A stretch of 20,185 nucleotides of DNA from an uncultured Clostridia bacterium (GTDB lineage: Bacteria; Bacillota; Clostridia; TANB77; CAG-508): assembly GCA_947628885.1 (NCBI GenBank), contig CANRBO010000005.1, forward strand, positions 1 to 20,185. The letters run 5' to 3'. Below, piece by piece: positions 12,886 through 20,185 of this stretch (the stretch's first letter is position 1; each line of letters opens with the position of its first letter). The notes under the pieces are model-generated. The model did no database searches and was not told where the DNA came from. It worked only from the letters and a program-made list of their open reading frames with translations. The translations under genes were made by a program, and so were the position numbers.

Positions 12886-14874
12886 ATGGATTATGAAAAT
12901 GAAATTATAGAATTACGTAAAAAAATAGAGTATTATTCAAAAAAATATTATGATGAAGACAATTCACCACTATCAGATTATGATTATGATATGATGATGA
13001 ATAGATTAAAAGCTTTGGAAAGTGAACATCCAGAGCTTATTACACCTGATTCGCCTACACAAAAAGTAGGAGGTCATGTAAGAGAAGATTTTGAAAAAGT
13101 TACACACCAAGTGCCATTACTAAGTTTGCAAGATGTATTTTCTTATGATGATTTATACGATTTTGATAAGAGAATAAGGCAAACTGGAAAAACAGATTAT
13201 TGTGTTGAAACTAAGATAGACGGTTTATCATGTGCATTAAAATATGAAAATGGTATATTAATTCAAGGAGCAACGCGTGGAGACGGTTTCGTTGGAGAAG
13301 ATATTACAGAAAACGTAAAAAGAATAAAATCAATTCCTAAAAAATTGAAAGAACCATTAAATATTACTGTGCGTGGAGAAGTATTTATTGGAAAAGAAGA
13401 ATTTGAAAAATTAAATGAAGAAAGAGAAGTATTAGGACAGCCACAATTTGCAAATGCTAGAAATGCAGCAGCAGGATCTCTAAGACAATTAGATGCAAAA
13501 ATAACAGGACAAAGACCATTAGATATATATATTTTCAATGTTCAACAAGTTGAAAATAAAGACTGGAACTCACATTATGAAGAATTAAATTATTTAAAAG
13601 ATTTAGGATTTAATGTAGTACCATTTAGAAAACTTTGCAAAAACATAAAAGAAGCAATAAATGCAGTTACTGAAATTGGAGAAAATAGAGAACAACTTGG
13701 ATTCGGGATAGACGGAGCAGTTATAAAAGTAGATAATTTAGCATTAAGAGAAAAACTTGGAACAACATTTAAAGTTCCAAGGTGGGCAGTTGCATATAAA
13801 TACCCACCTGAACAAAAAGAAACAATTGTAAAAGATATAATTTGTCAAGTTGGTAGAACTGGTGTAATTACTCCAATGGCTATCTTGGAGCCAGTTAAGG
13901 TTGCAGGATCAACAATCTCAAAAACAACTTTGCATAATGAAGACTTTGTAAAAGAAAAAGATTTAAAAATTGGAGATCATGTAATTATACAAAAACAAGG
14001 AGATGTAATCCCTGAAGTAGTCAAAGTATTAACAGAAAAAAGGGACGGAAGTGAAGTAACATTTGAAATGCCAAAAGAGTGCCCAGTATGTGGAGCATTG
14101 GCAATAAGAGAAGAAGGCGAATCAGCAGTAAGATGCACAGGAATAGAGTGCCCAGCAAAGGCATTAAGAAATATAGTGCATTTTGCATCAGATGACGGCA
14201 TGGATATAGAAGGACTAGGATATAAAATAGTCGAACAATTATTAAACAGGAACCTTATAAAAGATATTGCAGATATATATGACTTAAAGTTGGAAGATAT
14301 AAGTTCTCTAAAGAAAAATGGAAAAAAATTTGCGCAGAATTTAATTGACAGCATAGAAGAAAGTAAAAATAGAGATTTATCAAATTTAATTTCAGCATTT
14401 GGAATAAGACATGTTGGCGGAAAAACTGCAAAAAATCTAGCAAAAAAATATGAAACTCTTGATAAATTAATGCGTGCAAGTGTAACTAGTTTGGCATTTT
14501 CAGATGATATTGGAGAAATAATAGCAGATAGTATATACACATTTTTCAGAGAAGACCAAACAAAAGATTTAGTAAGTAGATTAAAGAAAGCAGGAGTCAA
14601 TACTAAATTAATAAAAAGTGTAGAATTAGACAATAGATTCGACGGCATGACATTTGTGCTTACTGGAGCACTTTCAAAATACACAAGAGACCAAGCAAGT
14701 GAGATAATAGAAAATTATGGCGGAAAGACATCAGGAAGTGTATCTAAGAAAACAAGTTATGTATTAGCAGGAGAAGATGCAGGAAGTAAGCTAACTAAAG
14801 CACAGACTTTAGGAGTACCAATCATCTCAGAACAAGAATTTGAGGAAATGATAAAAGAAAAAGTAACTGAGTAA
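12886..14874 (+). CDS. ligA: NAD-dependent DNA ligase
   Basis: The 662-residue protein has complete LigA architecture. The Ia domain (1-60) ends with DSPTQKVGG. The adenylation domain has the nucleophile K110 in ETKIDGLS, then RGDGFVGEDIT, NARNAAAGSLRQ and GFGIDGAVIKVD. The OB fold (about 315-395) is followed by a four-cysteine zinc finger (C399, C402, C417, C422), helix-hairpin-helix repeats (about 430-575), and a C-terminal BRCT domain (584-662). It seals nicks in replication and repair. The length is as expected, with no sign of damage. AGGA lies 11 bases upstream. Transcription probably continues from pgsA. Confidence 0.98.
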   Translation: MDYENEIIELRKKIEYYSKKYYDEDNSPLSDYDYDMMMNRLKALESEHPELITPDSPTQKVGGHVREDFEKVTHQVPLLSLQDVFSYDDLYDFDKRIRQTGKTDYCVETKIDGLSCALKYENGILIQGATRGDGFVGEDITENVKRIKSIPKKLKEPLNITVRGEVFIGKEEFEKLNEEREVLGQPQFANARNAAAGSLRQLDAKITGQRPLDIYIFNVQQVENKDWNSHYEELNYLKDLGFNVVPFRKLCKNIKEAINAVTEIGENREQLGFGIDGAVIKVDNLALREKLGTTFKVPRWAVAYKYPPEQKETIVKDIICQVGRTGVITPMAILEPVKVAGSTISKTTLHNEDFVKEKDLKIGDHVIIQKQGDVIPEVVKVLTEKRDGSEVTFEMPKECPVCGALAIREEGESAVRCTGIECPAKALRNIVHFASDDGMDIEGLGYKIVEQLLNRNLIKDIADIYDLKLEDISSLKKNGKKFAQNLIDSIEESKNRDLSNLISAFGIRHVGGKTAKNLAKKYETLDKLMRASVTSLAFSDDIGEIIADSIYTFFREDQTKDLVSRLKKAGVNTKLIKSVELDNRFDGMTFVLTGALSKYTRDQASEIIENYGGKTSGSVSKKTSYVLAGEDAGSKLTKAQTLGVPIISEQEFEEMIKEKVTE

Positions 14875-14884
14875 AGAAATAAAC

Positions 14885-15005
14885 GCATATAAATAAAAAA
14901 CTAAGAAAACATAAAAGTATATAAATAAAAAAACTAGGTAAAAAAATGAAAGTATATAAATAAAAAATAGCTAGGTAAAAAAATAAAATGTATAAAGTAA
15001 ATAAG
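14885..15005 (+). repeat. A-rich tandem repeat between ligA and the next small gene
   Basis: Three to four degenerate copies of a unit starting GTATATAAATAAAAAA and continuing CTAGGTAAAAAAATG begin at 14885, 14918, 14952 and 14990 (spacings 33, 34, 38). The spacer is nearly free of C and codes for nothing convincing. No terminator is seen. Confidence 0.7.
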
Positions 15006-15042
15006 TAAAATAAGCAAGAAGGATAAAAGAAAGGAAAGAGTA

Positions 15043-15285
15043 ATGATAGAAGGCAAATATACTTTTGAAAGATTTTCAAAAGATTTAGACGACGGATATA
15101 AAATATTGTTTGACTATGTTAGGAATAGGTATGTTGTATATAAAGTTGATGAAAATTGCTATATGCAAGAACTCATAGAGCAAAAGAGTAGAAATCCAAT
15201 GCCGGAAAAATCCATGATAACGTTAAAAGCAATAAAACAGATATTTCCGTTTATGGAAGATATAGAATATAAAATTAAAGATTAG
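15043..15285 (+). CDS. Small conserved-looking hypothetical protein
   Basis: This 80-residue soluble protein mixes charged helices and aromatic strands (KILFDYVRNRYVVYKVDEN at 20-38, LKAIKQIFPFMEDIEYKI near the end). It shows no motif I recognise. AAGGA is placed about seven bases before ATG 15043, and the stop is 47 bases before the hisS TTG, so co-expression with ligA and hisS is likely. Coding quality looks real from the ribosome binding site and the position in the run. Function unknown. Confidence 0.7.
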   Translation: MIEGKYTFERFSKDLDDGYKILFDYVRNRYVVYKVDENCYMQELIEQKSRNPMPEKSMITLKAIKQIFPFMEDIEYKIKD

Positions 15286-15332
15286 ATTTATAAACAAATA
15301 TAGTGCTAATTAAAAATGAAAGGAGACAGAAA

Positions 15333-16646
15333 TTGGAAGATAGAGTTAAACCAAAAACACTACCAGGATTTATGGAGTTATTACCAAACGAACAAATATT
15401 ATTTAACAAAATGAAGGAAAAAATAGAAAAAACATATCAAAAATATGGATTTTTACCATTGGACACTCCAATTATTGAAGACGCAAAAGTATTGCTAGCA
15501 AAGGCTGGTGGAGAAACTGAAAAACAAATATATAGATTTGAAAAAGGAGAAAATGATTTAGCATTAAGATTCGATTTAACGGTACCATTAGCAAAATATG
15601 TAACTCAATATTATGATAAATTAAGTTTTCCTTTTAAAAGATATCAAATAGGAAAGGTATATAGGGGAGAAAAACCACAAAGGGGTAGATATAGAGAATT
15701 CTATCAATGTGATGTAGATATAATTGGAGACGGAAAGTTATCAATAATAAATGATGCAGAGCTTCCAGCAATAATATATGATACTTTTAAAAATTTGGGA
15801 TTTGATGATTTCACAATATGTATAAATAACAGAAAAATCCTAAACGGCTTGTTTGCGAGTCTAGAACTTACTGAAGAATCTGCTGAAATATTAAGGATAA
15901 TTGATAAAATCGATAAGATTGGAAAAGAAGCAGTAAGAGTCGAACTTGCCAAAGAAATAGGAAACAAGATTGATACCATAATTGAGTTCATTTCAATTGA
16001 AGGAAATAATGAAGATAAAATAGAAGCACTTAAAAGTATGAACATTGATAATGACATTTTCCAAGAAGGATTAAAAGAAATAGAGCAACTTACAAAATTC
16101 ATAAAGATATTTGGTGTACCGGAAAATTATTATAACATAGACTTAACAATAGCAAGAGGACTAGATTACTATACAGGAACAGTATACGAAACATTTTTAA
16201 ATCAATATAGGAATTTAGGAAGTATATGTTCAGGAGGAAGATATGATAATCTAGCGGGATTTTACACAGATAGACAAATGCCAGGAGTAGGCATATCAAT
16301 AGGATTGTCAAGATTATTTTTCCAATTGATTGATAATAACATAATAACAGCAGATGAACAATCAATAGCAGATGTACTTGTAGTGTCAATGTCAGATGAA
16401 TATGAAAAAGTAGCAGAAATTGCAAGCAAATTAAGAGAAAATGGCATTAATACTCAAGTAAATATTGAAGACCAAAAATTAGGAAAAAAATTCAAATATG
16501 CCGACAACTTAAATGTTAAATATGTAATTGTGATTGGGGAAGATGAGATAAAAAATAATGTTGTCTCACTAAAAAATATGGATACAGGAGAACAACAAAC
16601 AATTACATTAGAAGACGTTTTAAAAACCGTTAATAATAGACATTAA
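15333..16646 (+). CDS. hisS: Histidyl-tRNA synthetase
   Basis: The 437-residue class II synthetase charges tRNA-His. Visible features are the N-terminal KPKTLPGFMELLP, motif 1 region YGFLPLDTPIIED, RFDLTVPLAKYV, motif 2 (YQIGKVYRGEKPQRGRYREF, about 104-123), the histidine-specific ARGLDYYTGTVYE, GGRYDNLAG, and motif 3 GVGISIGLSRLF. The C-terminal anticodon-binding domain (about 350-437) includes YVIVIGEDEI. I place the start at TTG 15333, seven bases after AAAGGAG. The in-frame GTG at 15303 has no ribosome binding site and would add ten residues containing the translated site itself. Confidence 0.96.
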   Translation: MEDRVKPKTLPGFMELLPNEQILFNKMKEKIEKTYQKYGFLPLDTPIIEDAKVLLAKAGGETEKQIYRFEKGENDLALRFDLTVPLAKYVTQYYDKLSFPFKRYQIGKVYRGEKPQRGRYREFYQCDVDIIGDGKLSIINDAELPAIIYDTFKNLGFDDFTICINNRKILNGLFASLELTEESAEILRIIDKIDKIGKEAVRVELAKEIGNKIDTIIEFISIEGNNEDKIEALKSMNIDNDIFQEGLKEIEQLTKFIKIFGVPENYYNIDLTIARGLDYYTGTVYETFLNQYRNLGSICSGGRYDNLAGFYTDRQMPGVGISIGLSRLFFQLIDNNIITADEQSIADVLVVSMSDEYEKVAEIASKLRENGINTQVNIEDQKLGKKFKYADNLNVKYVIVIGEDEIKNNVVSLKNMDTGEQQTITLEDVLKTVNNRH

Positions 16647-16690
16647 TATAAAATTGATAAAATAATATTAGGTAAAATAAATATAAAAAT

Positions 16691-16792
16691 AACATAAACA
16701 TAAAATAGATATAAATATAAAAACAACATAAACATAAAATAAATATAAATATAAAAACAACATAAACATAAATAAAAATATAATAAAATTAT
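16691..16792 (+). repeat. 34-bp A-rich tandem repeat after hisS
   Basis: Units start at 16691, 16725 and 16759 with AACATAAACATAAAA. The first two 34-bp units differ by one base, the third diverges in its second half, and a partial copy precedes the array (16676-16690). The whole spacer 16647-16846 is A-rich and non-coding, with almost no G. Confidence 0.8.
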
Positions 16793-16846
16793 TTATATAA
16801 AAATATTATCAAAACAATAATTAAATAAATAGAAGGCGAATTTGAA

Positions 16847-17251
16847 ATGGAAGAAGAAAAAGAATATCAAATTGAAGATGCAGAAGCCCACTCTAATGAC
16901 AAAGAATTTATGATGGACGCAATTGCTCATAAAGCGTCATGGGTATTAGCGTATGCATCAGATAAGCTTTTAGCAGATAAAGAATTAATGTTAAAAGCAG
17001 TAAAGGCAGACGGACAGGCATTATATTATGCAAGTCAAGAATTAAGAAACGATAAAGAAGTTGTTTTAGAAGCGGTAAAAAATAAGTGGCTGATAATTAA
17101 GTATGCCAGTAAATCACTAAGAAGTGATAAAGATATTGCAATGGAAGTATTAAAACAAAATAAAGAAGCAAGGATATATTTAACTGACGAGATTTTAAAA
17201 GACAAAGACATAGATTTAATATTAAATCCACCACAAGAAGAAAGTGCTTAA
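16847..17251 (+). CDS. DUF4116 repeat protein
   Basis: The 134-residue acidic protein is made of repeated helical units of about 24 residues. Each reads roughly L..DKE..L.AVK.....L.YAS..L: SDKLLADKELMLKAVKADG, SQELRNDKEVVLEAVKNKW and SKSLRSDKDIAMEVLKQNK. This is the DUF4116 pattern, common in host-associated bacteria and some eukaryote-linked genomes, with no known activity. There is no signal peptide or membrane segment. AGAAGG lies ten bases before ATG 16847. It is the last gene of the co-directional run and lies behind the hisS repeat array. It may be a small protein-binding scaffold. Confidence 0.8.
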   Translation: MEEEKEYQIEDAEAHSNDKEFMMDAIAHKASWVLAYASDKLLADKELMLKAVKADGQALYYASQELRNDKEVVLEAVKNKWLIIKYASKSLRSDKDIAMEVLKQNKEARIYLTDEILKDKDIDLILNPPQEESA

Positions 17252-17335
17252 ATATTATTAGATATAATATTAACAATATTTTAGGTATTATATAAATAAT
17301 AAAATGAATAAATATTAGTGGCGTTATAAATAATT

Positions 17336-17362
17336 AATAATTAATATTAAATATTAATTATT
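17336..17362. repeat. AT-only palindrome between convergent genes
   Basis: AATAATTAATATT and its exact reverse complement AATATTAATTATT flank a single central A (13+1+13). It lies 84 bases after the DUF4116 stop codon and could act as a weak 3' end for that transcript. Otherwise 17252-17413 holds nothing recognisable. Confidence 0.5.
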
Positions 17363-17413
17363 GTAGGTATTATTAGTTAATATAAAATTATTGATTAGTT
17401 TGGATTTAGAGTT

Positions 17414-17452
17414 AGTTTAGATTTAAAGCAATTATTGCTTTAAATCTAAACT
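17414..17452 (-). terminator. 18-bp perfect hairpin with the rqcH stop codon as its loop
   Basis: The arms 17414-17431 and 17435-17452 are exact reverse complements, and the 3-base loop (17432-17434) is the TAA stop codon of rqcH. The last six sense codons form one arm. There is no U-tract on either strand, so it is more like a 3'-end protecting or bidirectional stop structure than a canonical terminator. AGTTTGGATTTA (17397-17408) repeats the beginning of the left arm with one mismatch. Confidence 0.7.
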
Positions 17453-19219
17453 AGAAGTAGGATTTACATATATAGTTTTGTTAGTTGTGTATATTACGAA
17501 ACCAGGAGCCGAATTATGTGGCTTTTTAACGTTTTTAACTAAAGTATAATCAACAGGAACGTGTGACGAAAATTTTGCTTTGCTATAATAAGCAGCAAGT
17601 TCGGCACATTTTTTTATTATTTCAAATTTTGGCGTTTCGCCATTACACCTTAAAATTAAGTGGCTACCATGAATATCTTTTGTATGAAACCAATAATCAT
17701 GTGGATTGGCTACTTTCAAGGTTAGATAATCATTTTGTCTATTATTCTTTCCAATAAATACATCAAAATTTTCAATCTTAAACTTCATGTAGTTATTAAG
17801 CATTGAATCAGAATCTTTGTTTTTGCTATTAGTTTTCTTCGACTTAAGATTAAAAGTGCTAAACAATATGTTTTCAGAAATCTCATCATATACAGCATCA
17901 AGCTCTTGGATACTTTTACAATTATCCAATGAATATACAAGAGATTCAATGTAATTAAGCTCTTTTTGAGTTTCAATTTTTTGGATTTTGGTAACTTCTA
18001 ACGTATTCTTAGCTTTATTATATTTTTTAAAATATTTTTCAGCATTTTTAGATATTGAAATTGAAGAATCTATTGGTATTTTTTCAATTTTATTATTGTC
18101 ATAAAAATTTTCAAGTTCGACATATTTAGTATCATCAGTAATTAGGATTTTAGAACTATCATTTTCCGCGGTTTTGTAATTTTCTGTAAACTTATAAATA
18201 TTTGCTAATAAAAGCTCGCCATAGGTTCTAAGTTCAATCATATTTTGAGCTGTTTCAATTTTTTCGTTGATGTTCTCAAGTTTTTTTACAATCTTGTCTA
18301 ACACACTACTTAAAACTTTAAGCAAAGTATTTCTGTAAGCAATGTATTCTTCATCTAAAAGTTTTTTAGAATAATAATCATCTAAAAAGAAGTTGCTGTC
18401 AAGATTGTTAGCTTTTGTATCGCCTAGAAAAACAGAATATGTATTTTTTAATGAGCCTATATAAGCATTTTCGCAATCATTATCTAGTATTGAGTTAACA
18501 TACTCAAAAATAGAATTCAAATTAGAAGAAGACACCGTATTAGACAATTTTAATTTATCCAAAGCAGAATTAACAAACTGCTTGCTTATACCATTAATTG
18601 TATTTGGAATTGCAGTATCAAGAGTTTTATGATTTGAAGTATTGATTAAATCTACAAACTCATTTTGAGAAATATCTAAAAATTCAGTTTTATCAGAAGT
18701 AGGAGTAAGATACTTTTGAGTAGGCATAATGCTTCTTGAAAGCCCTTCGCCGTCAAACTTTTTCAAAGCATCAATAATAACTCCATTATTATTCAATAGA
18801 GTAACATTGCTATATTTTCCCATAAGTTCAATTGCAAGAGTTCGAGTGATTTCATCGTTCATTTCATTAAAACATTGAAAATCAATGTAGCAAATTCTCT
18901 CTAATCCGTTCATGTATATTTTAGAAATTTTGCTATTAATTAGGTATTTTCTTAAAATCATACAAAAATTAGGTGGAGTAAGGGGATTAGAACTAGAAGT
19001 AGTAGTCAAATTAATCCTATAATTGCTAGCAGAAGTATCGATATTTAAAGCATAATTAATGCCAGCAGACTTGTTAATGCCGTCTTTAGAATAGCCACCA
19101 CAATAAATACCAATAATTATATTATTATTGGTAGGTATATATATTTGATTAACTTTTCCACCTACTAAGGTCTGCAATTCACAAACTATCTTTCTCAAAG
19201 TAATTCCGTCAAAAGCCAT
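17432..19219 (-). CDS. rqcH: RqcH/NFACT ribosome quality control protein
   Basis: The 595-residue NFACT protein (formerly fibronectin-binding protein A-like) has an NFACT-N domain (1-200; MAFDGITLRKIVCEL, GGKVNQIY, NFCMILRKYL), a central helix-hairpin and long coiled-coil region (about 210-440), and a C-terminal NFACT-R domain (about 470-590) with NPHDYWFHTKDIHGSHLIL, SSHVPVDYT and KPHNSAPGFVIY. RqcH binds obstructed 50S-peptidyl-tRNA complexes and recruits tRNA-Ala to add alanine tails. The DR pair used for tRNA binding in characterised homologues appears as E107-R108 here, in NGLERICYI. AAAGGAG is 13 bases from the ATG. It is divergent from sigH. Confidence 0.94.
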   Translation of the reverse strand: MAFDGITLRKIVCELQTLVGGKVNQIYIPTNNNIIIGIYCGGYSKDGINKSAGINYALNIDTSASNYRINLTTTSSSNPLTPPNFCMILRKYLINSKISKIYMNGLERICYIDFQCFNEMNDEITRTLAIELMGKYSNVTLLNNNGVIIDALKKFDGEGLSRSIMPTQKYLTPTSDKTEFLDISQNEFVDLINTSNHKTLDTAIPNTINGISKQFVNSALDKLKLSNTVSSSNLNSIFEYVNSILDNDCENAYIGSLKNTYSVFLGDTKANNLDSNFFLDDYYSKKLLDEEYIAYRNTLLKVLSSVLDKIVKKLENINEKIETAQNMIELRTYGELLLANIYKFTENYKTAENDSSKILITDDTKYVELENFYDNNKIEKIPIDSSISISKNAEKYFKKYNKAKNTLEVTKIQKIETQKELNYIESLVYSLDNCKSIQELDAVYDEISENILFSTFNLKSKKTNSKNKDSDSMLNNYMKFKIENFDVFIGKNNRQNDYLTLKVANPHDYWFHTKDIHGSHLILRCNGETPKFEIIKKCAELAAYYSKAKFSSHVPVDYTLVKNVKKPHNSAPGFVIYTTNKTIYVNPTSSLDLKQ

Positions 19220-19283
19220 ATTTTAAGAAAATCTCCTTTATAAAATTAAAATCAAAATTACAAAAGCAATTAATTATGACTTA

Positions 19284-19312
19284 ATTATAATATATTTTAA
19301 AGAAAATCGCAA
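19284..19312 (-). promoter_or_regulatory. Promoter of rqcH
   Basis: On the minus strand TTGCGA (19307-19312), a 17-base spacer and a perfect TATAAT (19284-19289). The start is expected near 19277, about 58 bases before the ATG. Confidence 0.75.
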
Positions 19313-19319
19313 CAAAATA

Positions 19320-19348
19320 TTGACATATAACAATTTTAAAAATATAAT
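19320..19348 (+). promoter_or_regulatory. Full-consensus sigma-A promoter of sigH
   Basis: TTGACA (19320-19325), exactly 17 bases, then TATAAT (19343-19348) match the sigma-70/A consensus in all twelve positions. Its -35 lies seven bases from the -35 of the divergent rqcH promoter. Confidence 0.85.
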
Positions 19349-19383
19349 AAGGTTGAAAACAAGCAGAGGAGAGCATTATATAA

Positions 19384-20037
19384 ATGTCAAACAGCAATGT
19401 ATATTTTTCTAAAGGAATAGATTATGATAAAATGACAGATGCAGAACTTATTAAATTAGCAAAAAATGAAGATAAATCTGCATTAGAGTTTTTAATTGAG
19501 CGCTATAAAGAAACTGTCAATATGAAGGTAAGTAAATACTTTATAAACGGAGCTGAAAAAGAAGATATTGTACAAGAAGGATTAATAGGGCTATTTAAAG
19601 CAATAAAAAGCTATAATCCTAATAAAGATAATTCTTTCAAAAGCTTTGCTAACATGTGCATCGAAAGACAAGTAATAACAGCAATAAAAAGTTCAAATAG
19701 ACAAAAACATATTCCTTTGAACTCTTATGTTTCATTGAATAATCCAACTTTTGAAAATGAAAATGGAGAGATAGAAAATCCGTTAATTGACGTACTAGAA
19801 ACCAATACAGTAGAAGATCCACTTGACACAATCACTAAAAATGAATATTTGAAAAATGTAGAAAAAACAATAGACAAGGCATTGAGTGCATTTGAAAAAC
19901 AAGTATTGAATAAATACATAGAAGGAAAAAGTTATATTCAAATTGCAGAAAGCTTAAATTCGCCAGTTAAGTCTATTGATAATGCAATCCAAAGAATACG
20001 TAAAAAAACAGCAAAAAATATAGACAATTTAACATAA
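19384..20037 (+). CDS. sigH: RNA polymerase sigma factor SigH (Spo0H type)
   Basis: The 217-residue sigma-70-family protein matches the usual SigH length of about 218. Region 1.2/2 runs from MTDAELIKLAKNEDKSALEF to EDIVQEGLIGLFKAIKSYNP and FKSFANMCIERQVITAIKSS, the core-binding and -10 recognition helices. An acidic linker follows (ENGEIENPLIDVLE). Region 4 (about 165-212) has ALSAFEKQVLNKYIEGKSY and an HTH ending in RIRKKTAKNI. In Bacillus and Clostridia SigH drives early sporulation and transition-phase genes. Its position before translation-related genes fits this. AGAGGAGAG lies 11 bases before the ATG. In non-sporulating relatives SigH can serve competence or stress instead. Confidence 0.9.
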   Translation: MSNSNVYFSKGIDYDKMTDAELIKLAKNEDKSALEFLIERYKETVNMKVSKYFINGAEKEDIVQEGLIGLFKAIKSYNPNKDNSFKSFANMCIERQVITAIKSSNRQKHIPLNSYVSLNNPTFENENGEIENPLIDVLETNTVEDPLDTITKNEYLKNVEKTIDKALSAFEKQVLNKYIEGKSYIQIAESLNSPVKSIDNAIQRIRKKTAKNIDNLT

Positions 20038-20048
20038 TTAATTTTTAT

Positions 20049-20124
20049 GCCTATGTAGCTCAGTCGATAGAGTGCAGCCTTGGTAAGGCTGAGGTCACGG
20101 GTTTGATCCCCGTCATAGGCTCCA
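20049..20124 (+). tRNA. tRNA-Thr (anticodon GGU)
   Basis: A complete 76-base cloverleaf with encoded CCA. The acceptor GCCTATG pairs with CATAGGC, the anticodon stem is CAGCC/GGCTG with loop TTGGTAA (GGU at 20082-20084), and the T-arm is CACGG-GTTTGATC-CCCGT-like. It starts 11 bases after the sigH stop codon with no promoter or terminator between, so it is probably processed from the sigH transcript. Confidence 0.95.
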
Positions 20125-20161
20125 ATAGCATATTTGTTTGAATTTTTATAAGGAGTAAAAT

Positions 20162-20185
20162 ATGGAAGAAAGAGAAGTAAGAAAT
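20162..20185 (+). CDS. 5' end of an unidentified gene (partial)
   Basis: An ATG at 20162 is preceded by AAGGAG (20150-20155) with a six-base spacer and is followed by seven open codons (Met-Glu-Glu-Arg-Glu-Val-Arg-Asn) to the window edge. It lies 37 bases after tRNA-Thr on the same strand. The rpmG-secE-nusG-type genes often follow sigH, but eight residues do not allow an assignment. Confidence 0.6.

Noticed and set aside
13977..14684. Long minus-strand open frame (235 codons) opposite ligA
   Set aside because: It lies wholly inside ligA, has no ribosome binding site and reads as a low-complexity mirror of a well-conserved gene.
15043..15332. T-box or other histidine-responsive leader before hisS
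   Set aside because: The region is filled by a small gene, and no T-box motif, specifier loop or terminator is present.
15316..15414. Short frame starting ATG within the hisS ribosome binding site
   Set aside because: It has no upstream ribosome binding site and overlaps the clear hisS frame.
14885..16792. CRISPR arrays
   Set aside because: The units are contiguous tandem repeats without unique spacers, of simple A-rich composition, and there are no cas genes.

Overview
The window is strongly AT-rich and looks like the chromosome of a low-GC, Gram-positive, probably Clostridia-type bacterium. Three things point that way: a SigH/Spo0H-type sigma factor, a bacterial NFACT (RqcH) protein, and a UPF0182-pgsA-ligA-hisS cluster with AAGGAG-type ribosome binding sites. 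An uncultured gut lineage is plausible, but the sequence alone does not fix the taxon.

Region 1 (1-3233) is accessory. It holds a Cro/cI-type repressor whose promoter spacer carries a near-perfect operator palindrome, and the first codons of a gene directly downstream of it. An independently promoted LRV-type solenoid protein, a RusA-like Holliday junction resolvase, a stand-alone GT51 peptidoglycan glycosyltransferase and a tRNA-Gly(UCC) follow.

Region 2 (3306-6842) is the most unusual part. A regulator made of two tandem HTH domains is divergent from a SipW/TasA-type surface-protein cassette. The cassette has a small exported protein, a multi-spanning membrane protein fused to a SipW-type (Ser/His/Asp) signal peptidase, and a DUF5305-like protein. 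Two GAAA-capped hairpins lie between exported protein and peptidase. The DUF5305-like gene stops exactly at an in-phase A AAA AAA heptamer, and its missing 75-residue C-terminal domain continues in the -1 frame.

Region 3 (6843-8184) has an orphan acidic small protein behind a strong promoter and a structured leader. Convergent to it is a glutamate racemase gene that is frameshifted near its 3' end; the missing 51 codons are intact in another frame and stop next to a hairpin.

Region 4 (8439-17251) is a co-directional core run: ftsY, a UPF0182 membrane protein, pgsA, ligA, a small unknown gene, hisS and a DUF4116 protein. Two A-rich spacers in it carry tandem repeats with a period near 34 bp.

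Region 5 (17252-20185) has rqcH (minus strand) and sigH (plus strand) diverging from back-to-back promoters. sigH has a full-consensus promoter and is followed 11 bp later by tRNA-Thr(GGU) and the start of another gene. No CRISPR array, insertion sequence or integrase was seen.
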